DNA of 64,000 nt from Nocardia pseudobrasiliensis NBRC 108224 (GTDB lineage: Bacteria > Actinomycetota > Actinomycetes > Mycobacteriales > Mycobacteriaceae), in the NCBI RefSeq assembly GCF_001613105.1, contig NZ_BDBS01000002.1:434001-498000 (forward strand), in the 5' to 3' direction. The notes beneath the pieces were generated by a model. It was not told the DNA's origin. It ran no database searches and was given only the letters and a program-made list of their open reading frames with translations. The translations under genes and the position numbers were made by a program. This document shows, one piece after another, positions 56,550-64,000 of the stretch (within the stretch, counting starts at the first letter, position 1; each line of letters opens with the position of its first letter).

Positions 56550-58145
56550 TTGAGATTCACTAGATGGGGTGCGCTGGTCGCCGCATTGGTGGTGGCGACC
56601 GGTCTGACCGTAGCCGGATGTTCGTCCGGCAGCAGCGATGACGACAGCTTCGTCACCGTGAACGCCGGCGAGCCGCAGAACCCGTTGGTGCCTACCAACA
56701 CCAACGAGAACATGGGCGGTCGCGTGGTCGACCGGCTGTTCGCCGGGCTGAAGTATTACGACGCCGACGGCAAGGCCTACAACGAGGTCGCGCAATCGAT
56801 CGACACCACCGACCGGCAGCACTACAAGGTCACCCTGAAGGACTGGAAGTTCACCGACGGCACACCGGTGACCGCCAAATCCTTCGTCGACGCGTGGAAC
56901 TACGGCGCGCTCGGCAGCAATGCCCAGCTGATGAACTGGGTTTTCACCAATATCCAGGGCTACGAGGACGTCTCGGCCGATCCGCCCAAGTCCAAGACCA
57001 TGTCGGGCCTGAAGGTGGTCGACGACAAGACCTTCACCATCGACCTGAAGCAGCCGTCGATCGATTTCGAGTTGTCCCTGGGCTTCTCGCCGTTCTATCC
57101 GCTGCCGGAGTCGGCGTACAAGGATCTCAAGGCCTTCGGTGAGCGCCCGGTCGGCAACGGCCCGTACAAGCTCACGACCTGGGATCACAACGTCAAGATC
57201 GAGGTCGTCCCCAATCCGGACTATCACGGCGGCCGCCCGCCCAAGAACAAGGGCCTGCGGTTCGTGATGTACCAGTCCTACGACACCGCCTACGCCGATC
57301 TGCTCGCCAACAACCTCGACGCCCTGGACACCATGCCCTCGAGCGCGCTGGCCACCTACAAGAAGGATCTCGGCGACCGCGCGATCAGCAAGCCGACCGC
57401 ACAGAACGAGCGCATCGGCATCCAGCCGAACGTGCCGCACTTCAGCGGTCCCGAAGGCGTGCTGCGGCGCAAGGCGATCTCGATGGCGATCAATCGCCAG
57501 CAGATCTGCGACACCATCTGGAACGGCACCAAGACCCCGGCTCGGGACTGGACCGCGACCACCCTGCCCGGCTTCAACAACAACCTGCCCGGCGTCGACG
57601 TCCTGGTATACAACCCGGACGAGGCCAAGAAGGTGTGGGCGCAAGCCAACGAGATGTCCCCGTGGTCGGGCCGCTACGAGATCGCCTACAACTCCGACGG
57701 CGGTCATCAGGCGTGGCTGGAGGCGGTTGCCAACAGCATCAAGAACACCCTGGGCATCGAGGCCGTCGCGACCCCGTACCCGACGTTCAAACAGCAGCGC
57801 GACGCGATCACCTCGCACACCATCGGCAAGGCGTTCCGGTACGGCTGGCAGGGCGATTACCCGTCCATGCTGGAGTTCCTGACCTCGAACTTCCTGTCGG
57901 ACTCGGAAACCAACGACGTCGGGTACAAGAACCCGGAGTACGACAAGCTGATCGCGGCCGCCCAGGCGGCGCCGACTCCGGAGGAGTCCTACAAGCAGAT
58001 CGCCGCGGCGCAGACGCTGATGCTCAAGGACATGCCCGATATTCCGGTGCTCAACTACGTCTCGAACGCCGGACACTCCGACAAGGTGAAGAAGGCGCCG
58101 CTGGCCTGGAGTGGCCTGTTCGACTTCGAGAACATCGAGAAGTAG
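56550..58145 (+). CDS. ABC transporter oligopeptide-binding lipoprotein (SBP_bac_5)
   Basis: The 531-residue lipoprotein has a lipobox (LTVAGCSSG, Cys near residue 24) and a family-5 solute-binding domain: NENMGGRVVDRLFAGLKYY, GTPVTAKSFVDAWNYGAL, GNGPYKLTTWDHNVKIEVVPNPDYHGG, RKAISMAINRQQI and the C-terminal hinge region. It binds peptides or similar ligands outside the membrane. No permease or ATPase genes follow, so it is an orphan that may dock onto another importer. GGAGAGAG precedes TTG 56550; no ATG or GTG is placed for the signal peptide. Confidence 0.9.
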   Translation: MRFTRWGALVAALVVATGLTVAGCSSGSSDDDSFVTVNAGEPQNPLVPTNTNENMGGRVVDRLFAGLKYYDADGKAYNEVAQSIDTTDRQHYKVTLKDWKFTDGTPVTAKSFVDAWNYGALGSNAQLMNWVFTNIQGYEDVSADPPKSKTMSGLKVVDDKTFTIDLKQPSIDFELSLGFSPFYPLPESAYKDLKAFGERPVGNGPYKLTTWDHNVKIEVVPNPDYHGGRPPKNKGLRFVMYQSYDTAYADLLANNLDALDTMPSSALATYKKDLGDRAISKPTAQNERIGIQPNVPHFSGPEGVLRRKAISMAINRQQICDTIWNGTKTPARDWTATTLPGFNNNLPGVDVLVYNPDEAKKVWAQANEMSPWSGRYEIAYNSDGGHQAWLEAVANSIKNTLGIEAVATPYPTFKQQRDAITSHTIGKAFRYGWQGDYPSMLEFLTSNFLSDSETNDVGYKNPEYDKLIAAAQAAPTPEESYKQIAAAQTLMLKDMPDIPVLNYVSNAGHSDKVKKAPLAWSGLFDFENIEK

Positions 58146-58203
58146 CCGACTTCCGGTCGCGCCGCGGCGGTTTCGGGTACCGCGCCGCGGCAATCCGATC
58201 GCC

Positions 58204-58985
58204 TTGCAGCTTCGAGTCGTGACACTCGACATCTGGAACGACGAGGGCGACGCGGCGGCGCGACCGGCGGCCGTCAACACCGAATCACGGCGACCGGCCC
58301 CCGATCTCGCTGCGTTGCAGGAGGTTCTGTCCGAGCAGCTGGCACTGCTGTTCGCCGGAACCGATCTGCACGCCACGCACCAGGCACAGGTGCGTGTGAC
58401 GACCCCGCCCGGCGGGGACAGGGACGGGGGCACCGTCGTGGCCAGCCGCCGGCCATATCGCGTCGTGGAGACGCTGGATCTACGCGGAACCGGTGCACCC
58501 CACATCCCTCGGCTCATCCTGGCAGCGCTGATGCCACTGCCGGACCTGGACGGCGCGGCCGAACGGGAACGGCGCGCGCTGGCGCTGACCGATCTGGATG
58601 CCAGGCGCCGCACCGAACTTCCCACCCTTGTGGCCGGCGATTTCAACGCCGCACCGGACACCGCGAGCATTCGATTCCTCACCGGTCGTCAATCACTGTC
58701 GGGCCGCGGCGTCTACTACCGCGACGTCTGGGAAGCGGTCGGAGACGGCCCGGGACATACCTGGACCGCAGACAACCTGAACGCCGCCGCCGATATCGAA
58801 AGCTGGTCCGCCAGCCCGGACACCGTCGGCGCATCGACTACATCTTCGTCGGCGGGCCCTACACGCATCCCGAGCCTTACGCCCGAATCCACAGCGCCGC
58901 ACTCGCATTCGACAAATCCGACGAAAGGGTGCAGGCCAGCGACCACTACGGCGTGGTCGCCGATCTCGAGTTCAGCGGAATGTGA
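58204..58985 (+). pseudogene. Degraded endonuclease/exonuclease/phosphatase-family gene
   Basis: The frame from 58204 reads LRVVTLDIWNDEGD, RPAPDLAALQEV, GGTVVASRR and LPTLVAGDFNAAPDTASIRFLTGRQS, all EEP-superfamily features. After HTWTADNLNAAADIE (about 58800) the coding frame shifts by one to RRRIDYIFVGGPYTHPEP and SDHYGVVADLEFSGM, ending at 58985. The region around MPLPDLDGAAERERRAL also looks too short, suggesting a second, in-frame deletion. No good start codon is present. It lies between the peptide-binding gene and the inositol-type locus. Confidence 0.75.
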
Positions 58986-58992
58986 CCGGGAA

Positions 58993-60000
58993 TCAGACCC
59001 GGACCTCCTCCACCGATACCGGCCGATGTTCGCGGCGCGAGAGTTCGCAGGCCTCGGCGATATAGAAGGCCTCGAGCGCATCGGTCGGCGTGCACGGGTT
59101 GTCGACCTTGCCCGCGATTACCGACAGGAAGACCGCGAGCTCCTCGGTATAGGCGCTGCGGAACCGCTCCATGAAACCCGGGTAGGCCGGATACGGCGAG
59201 GCGGGGTACTCCGGTTCCACCGATCGCAGCGGAGCGCGATCGTCAAGGCCCACAATGGCATTGCCCTCCGAGCCCAGCACCTCGAGCCGCACGTCGTAAC
59301 CCGCGCGGTTGTAGCGCCCGAGCGAGACCGTCGCGAGCGCGCCGTCGTCCAGGCGCATGACTACCGTCGCGGTGTCCACATCGCCCGCGTCGACGAAGAA
59401 GCGTTCGCCGCGGTTGGCTCCCAACGCGAAGACCTCGGTGATCTCGCGTCCGCTCACCCAGCGAATGATGTCGAAATCGTGTACGCCGCAGTCGCGGAAC
59501 AGCCCGCCCGACCGCGCGATGTATTCCGCCGGTGGAGGCGTGGGATCCAGGGTGGTCGCGCGCAGCGTATGCAGCCAACCGAGTTCGCCGGAGGACACCG
59601 CCCGCCGGGCAGCCTGGTATCCGGCGTCGAAGCGGCGCTGGAAGCCGATCTGCACCGGCACCGTGGAACTGCCGACACGTCGGATGACCTCGAGGGTGCC
59701 CGCGATATCGGCGGCGACCGGTTTCTCGCAGAACACCGGGATCCCGCGGTCGACGGCCCGGGTGATCAGTTCCGGATGCGAATCGGTGGCCGTGGTGACG
59801 ATCAGACCCGCGATATCGGAGTCGAGCAGGGTCTCGATATCGGGGGCGAATTCGACGCCGAGCTTGGTGGCCGTCGTGCGGGCGCGCTCGAGATCGGCGT
59901 CGGCGACGACGACGCTCGCGACGCCGGGCAGGGCCTTGAGCGTCTCCGCGTGTGAGGCGCCGATGCGACCCGTGCCGGCGAGGCCCAACCTGATGGTCAT
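58993..60000 (-). CDS. Gfo/Idh/MocA-family NAD-dependent dehydrogenase (inositol dehydrogenase-like)
   Basis: The 335-residue oxidoreductase starts with the Rossmann motif GLAGTGRIGASHAETLKALPG and carries EKPVAADIAGT, the catalytic Lys in CEKP, and FRDCGVHDFDIIRWVSG with the GxHDxD/H active-site pattern. Inositol and scyllo-inositol dehydrogenases of actinobacteria look like this; the exact sugar is unproven. It lies 36 bp after the LacI gene on the same strand, opposite an IolE-like isomerase and sugar ABC importer. Confidence 0.87.
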   Translation of the reverse strand: MTIRLGLAGTGRIGASHAETLKALPGVASVVVADADLERARTTATKLGVEFAPDIETLLDSDIAGLIVTTATDSHPELITRAVDRGIPVFCEKPVAADIAGTLEVIRRVGSSTVPVQIGFQRRFDAGYQAARRAVSSGELGWLHTLRATTLDPTPPPAEYIARSGGLFRDCGVHDFDIIRWVSGREITEVFALGANRGERFFVDAGDVDTATVVMRLDDGALATVSLGRYNRAGYDVRLEVLGSEGNAIVGLDDRAPLRSVEPEYPASPYPAYPGFMERFRSAYTEELAVFLSVIAGKVDNPCTPTDALEAFYIAEACELSRREHRPVSVEEVRV

Positions 60001-60036
60001 ATGAGAGCTCCTGTCGGTGGAGGATCGAGTGCGGAT

Positions 60037-61041
60037 CTACTTGGCGGGTGGGGCATCGGTGGAGCGGATGACCAGCAACGGCATCACCCGGCTGCGCACC
60101 GGTTCGGTTCGGCCGTCGCGCAGGCGTTCGACCAGCGCATCGATGGCCAGTTGACCCATCTGGATGCGGGGCTGGTCGATGGTGGTGAGTGCGATATTTC
60201 GCAACGAGGCCAGCGACGAGTTGTCGTAGCCGATGACCGACACGTCGTGCGGGACGCGCAGTCCGGCATCGTCGAGCGCGGACATTGCGCCGATCGCGTT
60301 GAAGTCGTTACCACAGACCAGGGCGGTGGGAAAGTTGTTGCGCGGGAACAGTTTCAACAGTCTGTGCACCGCGGCCATACCGGCGTCGCCGGTATGCTCG
60401 CTGGCGATGACCATGGGTTCGAGGCCGTGGCGCTCCATGGCGGCCAGATAGCCTTTGCGGCGCGGTGCGGCCGAGAACGCGGCGCCGCCGTCGAAGTGGA
60501 CGATCCTGCGATGCCCCTGTGCCACAAGATGATCCACGGCCAGCCGGACGCCGGTCATGCCGTCGTCGTTGACCGTGTCGATATTCCTGGCCACCGAACT
60601 ACGCGACACCATCACCAGCGGGCACTGCTCGGCGGCCTCGCGGATCGCCGAGGCGGGTAGTACCGGGGAGAGCAGGATGATGCCGCCGGGCCGGAAGGCC
60701 AGCAGGCTTTCGAGAGCCGCGCGTTCGCGGGACGCGCTGCGGCGGCCGGTGTTCAGGATCAACTCCAGCCCCGCCTCCTGCGCGGCGGCGTCCATACCGT
60801 CGACCACATCGGCGAAGAACGCGTTGCGCAGATCGGAGACCATGACGCCGACGATGTTGGAGGTGCGGCTGGCCAGCGAGCGGGCCATCGCATGCGGTTG
60901 GTAGCCCAGCTCTTTGGCCGCGGCCAGGACCGCGTTGCGGCGGTGCTCGCTGACCTTCGGCGATCCGCGCATGACGAGCGAGACCAGCGCGCGGGAGACG
61001 CCTGCCCGGGCGGCAACGTCCTCCATCGTGGGTCGCGTCAT
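60037..61041 (-). CDS. LacI-family transcriptional repressor of the sugar locus
   Basis: The 334-residue regulator begins with the LacI HTH (TMEDVAARAGVSRALVSLVMRGSPKVSEHRRNAVLAAAKELGYQPHAMARSLAS, hinge included). A periplasmic-binding-like effector domain follows (IVGVMVSDLRNAFFADVVDGMDAAAQEAG, VCGNDFNAIGAMSALDDAGLRVPHDVSVIGYDN). Effector likely an inositol or related sugar of the adjacent genes. AGGAGG 9 bases before ATG 61041 supports the start. Four TTGGAGCGCTCCAA-type palindromes upstream are its probable operators, two near its own promoter and two at the divergent operon. Confidence 0.92.
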   Translation of the reverse strand: MTRPTMEDVAARAGVSRALVSLVMRGSPKVSEHRRNAVLAAAKELGYQPHAMARSLASRTSNIVGVMVSDLRNAFFADVVDGMDAAAQEAGLELILNTGRRSASRERAALESLLAFRPGGIILLSPVLPASAIREAAEQCPLVMVSRSSVARNIDTVNDDGMTGVRLAVDHLVAQGHRRIVHFDGGAAFSAAPRRKGYLAAMERHGLEPMVIASEHTGDAGMAAVHRLLKLFPRNNFPTALVCGNDFNAIGAMSALDDAGLRVPHDVSVIGYDNSSLASLRNIALTTIDQPRIQMGQLAIDALVERLRDGRTEPVRSRVMPLLVIRSTDAPPAK

Positions 61042-61092
61042 GGTGGGTGGCCTCCTGGTAGCGCGCCGGATCGTGTGTCGCACGTTACAGCG

Positions 61093-61106
61093 TTGGAGCG
61101 CTCCAA
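61093..61106. promoter_or_regulatory. LacI operator 1
   Basis: TTGGAGCGCTCCAA is a perfect 14-bp palindrome with the CG-centred core of LacI-family sites, 52 bases upstream of the repressor start. Its centre is 17 bases from operator 2, about one and a half helical turns. Confidence 0.75.
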
Positions 61107-61110
61107 TCAA

Positions 61111-61122
61111 TAGAGCGCTCTA
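61111..61122. promoter_or_regulatory. LacI operator 2
   Basis: TAGAGCGCTCTA is a perfect 12-bp palindrome sharing the GAGCGCTC core of the other sites but with A/T in place of G/C next to it, so it is probably the weaker site of the pair near the LacI gene. Confidence 0.7.
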
Positions 61123-61216
61123 ATCGGACATTCTTTTCCGGTGGGTAACACCGCGTGCGACCTGGAAGTCCTTGTCGCGCCAGGTAGACACGCCGTTTTC
61201 GAGAGACATTCGGCTC

Positions 61217-61244
61217 TTGACACTTCCGTGATCCAGGTTACATA
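61217..61244 (+). promoter_or_regulatory. Candidate promoter of the IolE-like/sugar-import operon
   Basis: TTGACA (61217-61222) and TACATA (61239-61244) with a 16-base spacer. The two strongest LacI palindromes start directly after the -10, where bound repressor would block initiation or elongation. Confidence 0.55.
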
Positions 61245-61260
61245 GTTGGAGCGCTCCAAC
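61245..61260. promoter_or_regulatory. LacI operator 3
   Basis: GTTGGAGCGCTCCAAC is a perfect 16-bp palindrome abutting the predicted -10 of the rightward operon. It is the longest of the four sites and its centre is 18 bases from operator 4. Confidence 0.8.
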
Positions 61261-61263
61261 GCG

Positions 61264-61277
61264 TTGGAGCGCTCCAA
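61264..61277. promoter_or_regulatory. LacI operator 4
   Basis: TTGGAGCGCTCCAA, identical to operator 1, located 28-41 bases before the start codon of the IolE-like gene. It is about 154 bp from operator 2 centre to centre, so looping between the two pairs is possible. Confidence 0.78.
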
Positions 61278-61304
61278 TCGCATCGACAGGGCGGAGTGAT
61301 CCCG

Positions 61305-62207
61305 ATGTCCGAAACGTTGCAGCCGCTGCGCGTCGCCGCCGCACCGATCTCCTGGGGAGTGTGCGAAGTTCCCGGCTGGGGGCATGTGCTCGAGGCGCAG
61401 ACCGTCCTGTCGGAGATGGCCGCCCTCGGACTCACGGCGACCGAATTCGGCCCGCCGGGATATCTGCCCGCCGAGCCGCGTGAACTGCGAGAGCTGCTGG
61501 GCCCCTATGGTATTGCCGCGATCGGTGGATTCCTCGCGCTGCCGCTGCACGCCGCGCCCGGTGCGGCACTGACCGCGGCCCGCCGCAGCGCCGAGTTGTT
61601 CGCCGCCGCGGGCGCGGAGGTGCTGGTGCTGGCCGCCGCTACCGGCCTCGACGGCTATGACTCCCGGCCCGCCCTGAGCGATTACGAATGGCGCACCCTC
61701 ATAGATACGGCCGCGACCATTCGCGATATCGCGATCGAACACGGTCTGCGCGCGGTGCTGCATCCGCATGTCGGCACCCATGTCGAGACCGAGGCGGAAG
61801 TGGAGCGGTTCCTCGCCGACTCCGATCTCGACATCTGCCTCGACACCGGACATCTGCTGATCGGCGGGACGGATCCGGTCGCACTGGCCCGCCGGCACGC
61901 CGCTCGGATCGGCCACATCCACCTCAAGGATGTGCGAAACGACCTCATCGACGAGATACGGGGCGGGAGAATGGAGTACAGCCACGCCGTGCGGCGGGGG
62001 CTGTACGCCCCGCTCGGGGAGGGAGATGTCGATATCGAGTCCCTGGTGCGGTGCCTACGCGCGGCGGGCTATCGGGGCTGGTTTGTGATCGAACAGGACA
62101 CGGCCCTGGACCCGGGCGATTCGGCCGAGGGCTCGAGCCGCGATGCCGAACGCAGTCTGCGTTATCTGGCGGGGGTCGGCGCGGCGTGCGAATCCGCACT
62201 CAGTTAA
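61305..62207 (+). CDS. IolE/sugar-isomerase-like TIM-barrel protein
   Basis: The 300-residue protein of the xylose-isomerase-like TIM barrel family has VAAAPISWGVCEVPGWGHVLEAQTVLSEMAALGLTATEFGPPGYLP, the N-terminal pattern of IolE (inosose dehydratase) and relatives. Metal-site residues follow: Glu in LTATEFGP, His/Asp in CLDTGHLLIGGTDPVAL, HIHLKDVRND and the late Glu in WFVIEQD. It probably acts on an inosose or keto-sugar formed by the neighbouring dehydrogenase. GGAG 8 bases before ATG 61305 sets the start. Confidence 0.85.
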   Translation: MSETLQPLRVAAAPISWGVCEVPGWGHVLEAQTVLSEMAALGLTATEFGPPGYLPAEPRELRELLGPYGIAAIGGFLALPLHAAPGAALTAARRSAELFAAAGAEVLVLAAATGLDGYDSRPALSDYEWRTLIDTAATIRDIAIEHGLRAVLHPHVGTHVETEAEVERFLADSDLDICLDTGHLLIGGTDPVALARRHAARIGHIHLKDVRNDLIDEIRGGRMEYSHAVRRGLYAPLGEGDVDIESLVRCLRAAGYRGWFVIEQDTALDPGDSAEGSSRDAERSLRYLAGVGAACESALS

Positions 62208-62217
62208 GTAGGAATCC

Positions 62218-63210
62218 ATGACAACGATGTCGACAGCGCGCCGCCGGTGGCGCAGCCTGCCGTGGTTGGCCGTCGGTGTGGTACTCGCCGCATGCAGCGG
62301 ACCGGGTGCCGACGCGCCTGTCAACCAGACCGAGACCCCCGTCGCCGCGGGCACATTGAGCTCGGTCGCGGTCGTCACGCACGGCACGCCCGGCGACGCC
62401 TTCTGGAATGTGGTCAAGAACGGCGCCGAGGCCGCGGGTAAGGATCTCGGCGTGCGCGTCGAGTACAACTCCGCGGGTGATCCCGGTCAGCAGGCCAAGC
62501 TCATCGATAACGCGATAGCCCAGGGCGTCGGCGGTCTGGTTGTGTCGATGGCCAATCCGGAGGCGCTGCGCCCGTCGGTGGAGCGCGCGGTATCCGCGGG
62601 AATCCCGGTGGTCACCATCAACTCCGGTGAATCCGACAGTGCGGCGTTCGGCGCCATCGGCCATGTCGGGCAGAGTGAGCGATCGGCGGGACAGGCGGCG
62701 GGTAAGCGGCTCAAGGACGCCGGGAAGACGAAGATGCTCTGCGTCATCCACGAGGCGGGCAATATCGGCGCCAACGATCGCTGCGCCGGCGCGACCCAGG
62801 GTTTCGGCAATGCCGCCACCTTGCAGGTCGACATCAACAACCCCACCGATGTGCAATCGCGCATCAAGGGCGCGCTCGAGGCCGACCGCGGCATCGACGC
62901 GGTGTTGACCCTCAATTCGCAGATCGCCGCACGGGCGGTGTCGGCGGTCGACGAATCGCATGCCACGGCCACGGTGGCCACCTTCGATCTCAACTCCGAT
63001 GTGGTGGACGCGATCCGGGCGGGCAAACTGCTGTTCGCGGTGGATCAGCAGCAGTACGAGCAGGGCTATCTACCGGTGGTGATGCTGCAGGCCTACCGAA
63101 CCAATCTCAATACGGTCGGTGGCGGTGCGCCGGTGCAGACCGGACCGGCCTTCGTCGACAAGGGCAATGTCGACGCCATCGCCAAGCTCGTCGCCCAGGG
63201 CACCCGCTGA
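62218..63210 (+). CDS. Sugar ABC transporter substrate-binding lipoprotein
   Basis: The 330-residue lipoprotein has a lipobox (VVLAACSG, Cys near residue 26) and a RbsB-like periplasmic-binding domain: SVAVVTHGTPGDAFWNVVKNGAEAAGKDLGVRVEYNSAGDPGQQAKLIDNAIAQGVGGLVVS, then IPVVTINSGESD and FAVDQQQYEQGYLPVVML. Ribose, inositol and related sugars are typical ligands. It lies 10 bp after the IolE-like gene and 17 bp before the permease, in the LacI-controlled operon. Confidence 0.9.
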   Translation: MTTMSTARRRWRSLPWLAVGVVLAACSGPGADAPVNQTETPVAAGTLSSVAVVTHGTPGDAFWNVVKNGAEAAGKDLGVRVEYNSAGDPGQQAKLIDNAIAQGVGGLVVSMANPEALRPSVERAVSAGIPVVTINSGESDSAAFGAIGHVGQSERSAGQAAGKRLKDAGKTKMLCVIHEAGNIGANDRCAGATQGFGNAATLQVDINNPTDVQSRIKGALEADRGIDAVLTLNSQIAARAVSAVDESHATATVATFDLNSDVVDAIRAGKLLFAVDQQQYEQGYLPVVMLQAYRTNLNTVGGGAPVQTGPAFVDKGNVDAIAKLVAQGTR

Positions 63211-63227
63211 GGACAGGAGTGGATGAA

Positions 63228-64000
63228 ATGAGTGTTGCCACAACGGTCTCCCAGCCGGCACCCAGTAAACCGGAACCCGGACCGTCGCTGCTGAACCGGA
63301 TGATCGTGCGACCCGAGATCGGGTCCGCGCTCGGTGCGCTGGTGGTGTTCCTGTTCTTCTCGATCATCACCGACCGATTCCTGAGTGCGCTCGGCGTGGC
63401 CACCTGGCTCGACGACGCGTCGACGCTGGGGATCATGGCCGTCGCGGTCGCGATGTTGATGATCGGCGGCGAATTCGATCTGTCCGCCGGTGTGATGACC
63501 GCGTCCACCGCACTGGTGACCGCGCTGCTCGCGGTGCACGCGGGCTGGAACGTCTGGTTGGCGCTCCTGGTTTCGCTGCTGTTCGCGCTGGCGGTGGGCG
63601 CGCTCAACGGCTGGGTCGTGATGCGGACCGGGTTGCCCAGCTTCATCGTCACTCTGGGCACCTTCCTCGCGCTGCAGGGTCTCAATCTCGGCGTCACCCG
63701 GCTGATCACCGGCACCGTGCAGGTCTCCGGTATTCGATCGGCCCCCGGATATTCCTCGGCGGGATGGGTTTTCGCCTCCACCACCAATATCGGCGACGCC
63801 CGCATCCAGGCGTCGGTGGTGTGGTGGATCGTGCTCACCGCCATCGCGGCGCTGGTACTGGTGCGAACCCGGTTCGGCAACTGGATCTTCGCGGTCGGCG
63901 GGTCGCTGGTCAGTGCTCGCGCGGTCGGTGTTCCGGCGGTGCGGACGAAGATCCTGCTGTTCATGACGACCGCCTTCGCCGGATGGGTGGTCGGCTCCTG
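63228..64000 (+). CDS. Sugar ABC transporter permease, RbsC-like (cut by window end)
   Basis: From ATG 63228 (AGGAG 8 bases upstream) at least 257 residues are readable without a stop. A hydrophilic N-terminus (1-30) is followed by helices typical of family-2 BPD permeases, including ASTLGIMAVAVAMLMIGGEFDLSAGVMTA and TGLPSFIVTLGTFLALQGLNLGVTRLITG, the RbsC/IatP signature. The C-terminus and the expected ATPase lie past the window. It imports the ligand bound by the upstream lipoprotein. Confidence 0.88.
   Translation, partial: MSVATTVSQPAPSKPEPGPSLLNRMIVRPEIGSALGALVVFLFFSIITDRFLSALGVATWLDDASTLGIMAVAVAMLMIGGEFDLSAGVMTASTALVTALLAVHAGWNVWLALLVSLLFALAVGALNGWVVMRTGLPSFIVTLGTFLALQGLNLGVTRLITGTVQVSGIRSAPGYSSAGWVFASTTNIGDARIQASVVWWIVLTAIAALVLVRTRFGNWIFAVGGSLVSARAVGVPAVRTKILLFMTTAFAGWVVGS

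Noticed and set aside
58111..59955. Single large plus-strand gene of about 610 codons
   Set aside because: The first 230 codons are a frameshifted EEP-type pseudogene and the remainder is antisense to the Gfo/Idh/MocA gene.

Overview
The window looks like chromosomal DNA of a mycolic-acid actinomycete, most likely a Nocardia (genus inferred). It is GC-rich with GTG/TTG starts, and its backbone keeps the gene order I recall from Mycobacterium tuberculosis Rv3015c to Rv3001c. That order is: MetE-like gene (3-1049), ligA, ACT-domain gene, gatC-gatA, pfkA, gatB, lppZ, the DoxX gene, cfp6, ilvB-ilvN-ilvC. Accessory blocks interrupt it. No tRNA, rRNA, CRISPR array, insertion sequence or phage gene was seen.

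1-9.6 kb: MetE-like gene; an AAA ATPase with a small membrane protein; an ArsR-SRPBCC fusion regulator; a divergent arsR/cadI metal-response pair followed by decayed remnants of an Acr3 arsenite exporter; two tandem secreted M4 (thermolysin-like) proteases; and an F420/FMN-type PPOX protein. 9.7-15.3 kb: ligA, a GNAT, the ACT protein and gatCA, the last pair separated by a long inverted repeat. 15.3-25.6 kb: MarR/MFS pair, a phospholipase A2-like protein coupled to a membrane alpha/beta-hydrolase, and a five-gene run histidine kinase - UppP phosphatase - response regulator - Ser/Thr kinase - membrane protein. 25.5-31.1 kb (minus strand): Ser/Thr kinase, two penicillin-binding/beta-lactamase-fold lipoproteins, pfkA and a 58-residue Cys-rich protein.

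31.2-37.3 kb: a second two-component system (minus strand) diverges across a perfect palindrome from a small protein plus a MacB/FtsX-type ABC exporter. A lone ribbon-helix-helix protein and gatB follow. 38.9-41.5 kb: a membrane-anchored HTH regulator with a ricin-like ectodomain faces a secreted ricin-type lectin across a 15-bp-arm inverted repeat, then a lipoprotein. 41.5-50.4 kb: lppZ, DoxX, ilvD, cfp6 and the ilvBNC operon. ilvB is preceded by a 15-codon leader peptide rich in Ile/Leu/Val and a rho-independent terminator, a textbook attenuator. A 27-codon ORF overlaps ilvB and ilvN at both ends.

50.4-58.2 kb: small secreted proteins, two PPOX-fold proteins, an HNH endonuclease, a secreted HExxH protein, a MerR regulator, ABM and SRPBCC proteins and an orphan peptide-binding lipoprotein. 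58.2-64 kb: a frameshifted endonuclease/phosphatase-family pseudogene, then a carbohydrate (probably inositol-type) locus. In this locus a LacI regulator and a Gfo/Idh/MocA dehydrogenase run leftward, and an IolE-like isomerase, a sugar-binding lipoprotein and an ABC permease cut by the window end run rightward. Four near-identical LacI palindromes lie between the two arms. Starts were chosen from Shine-Dalgarno spacing, overlap with neighbours and family length; alternatives are noted where real.
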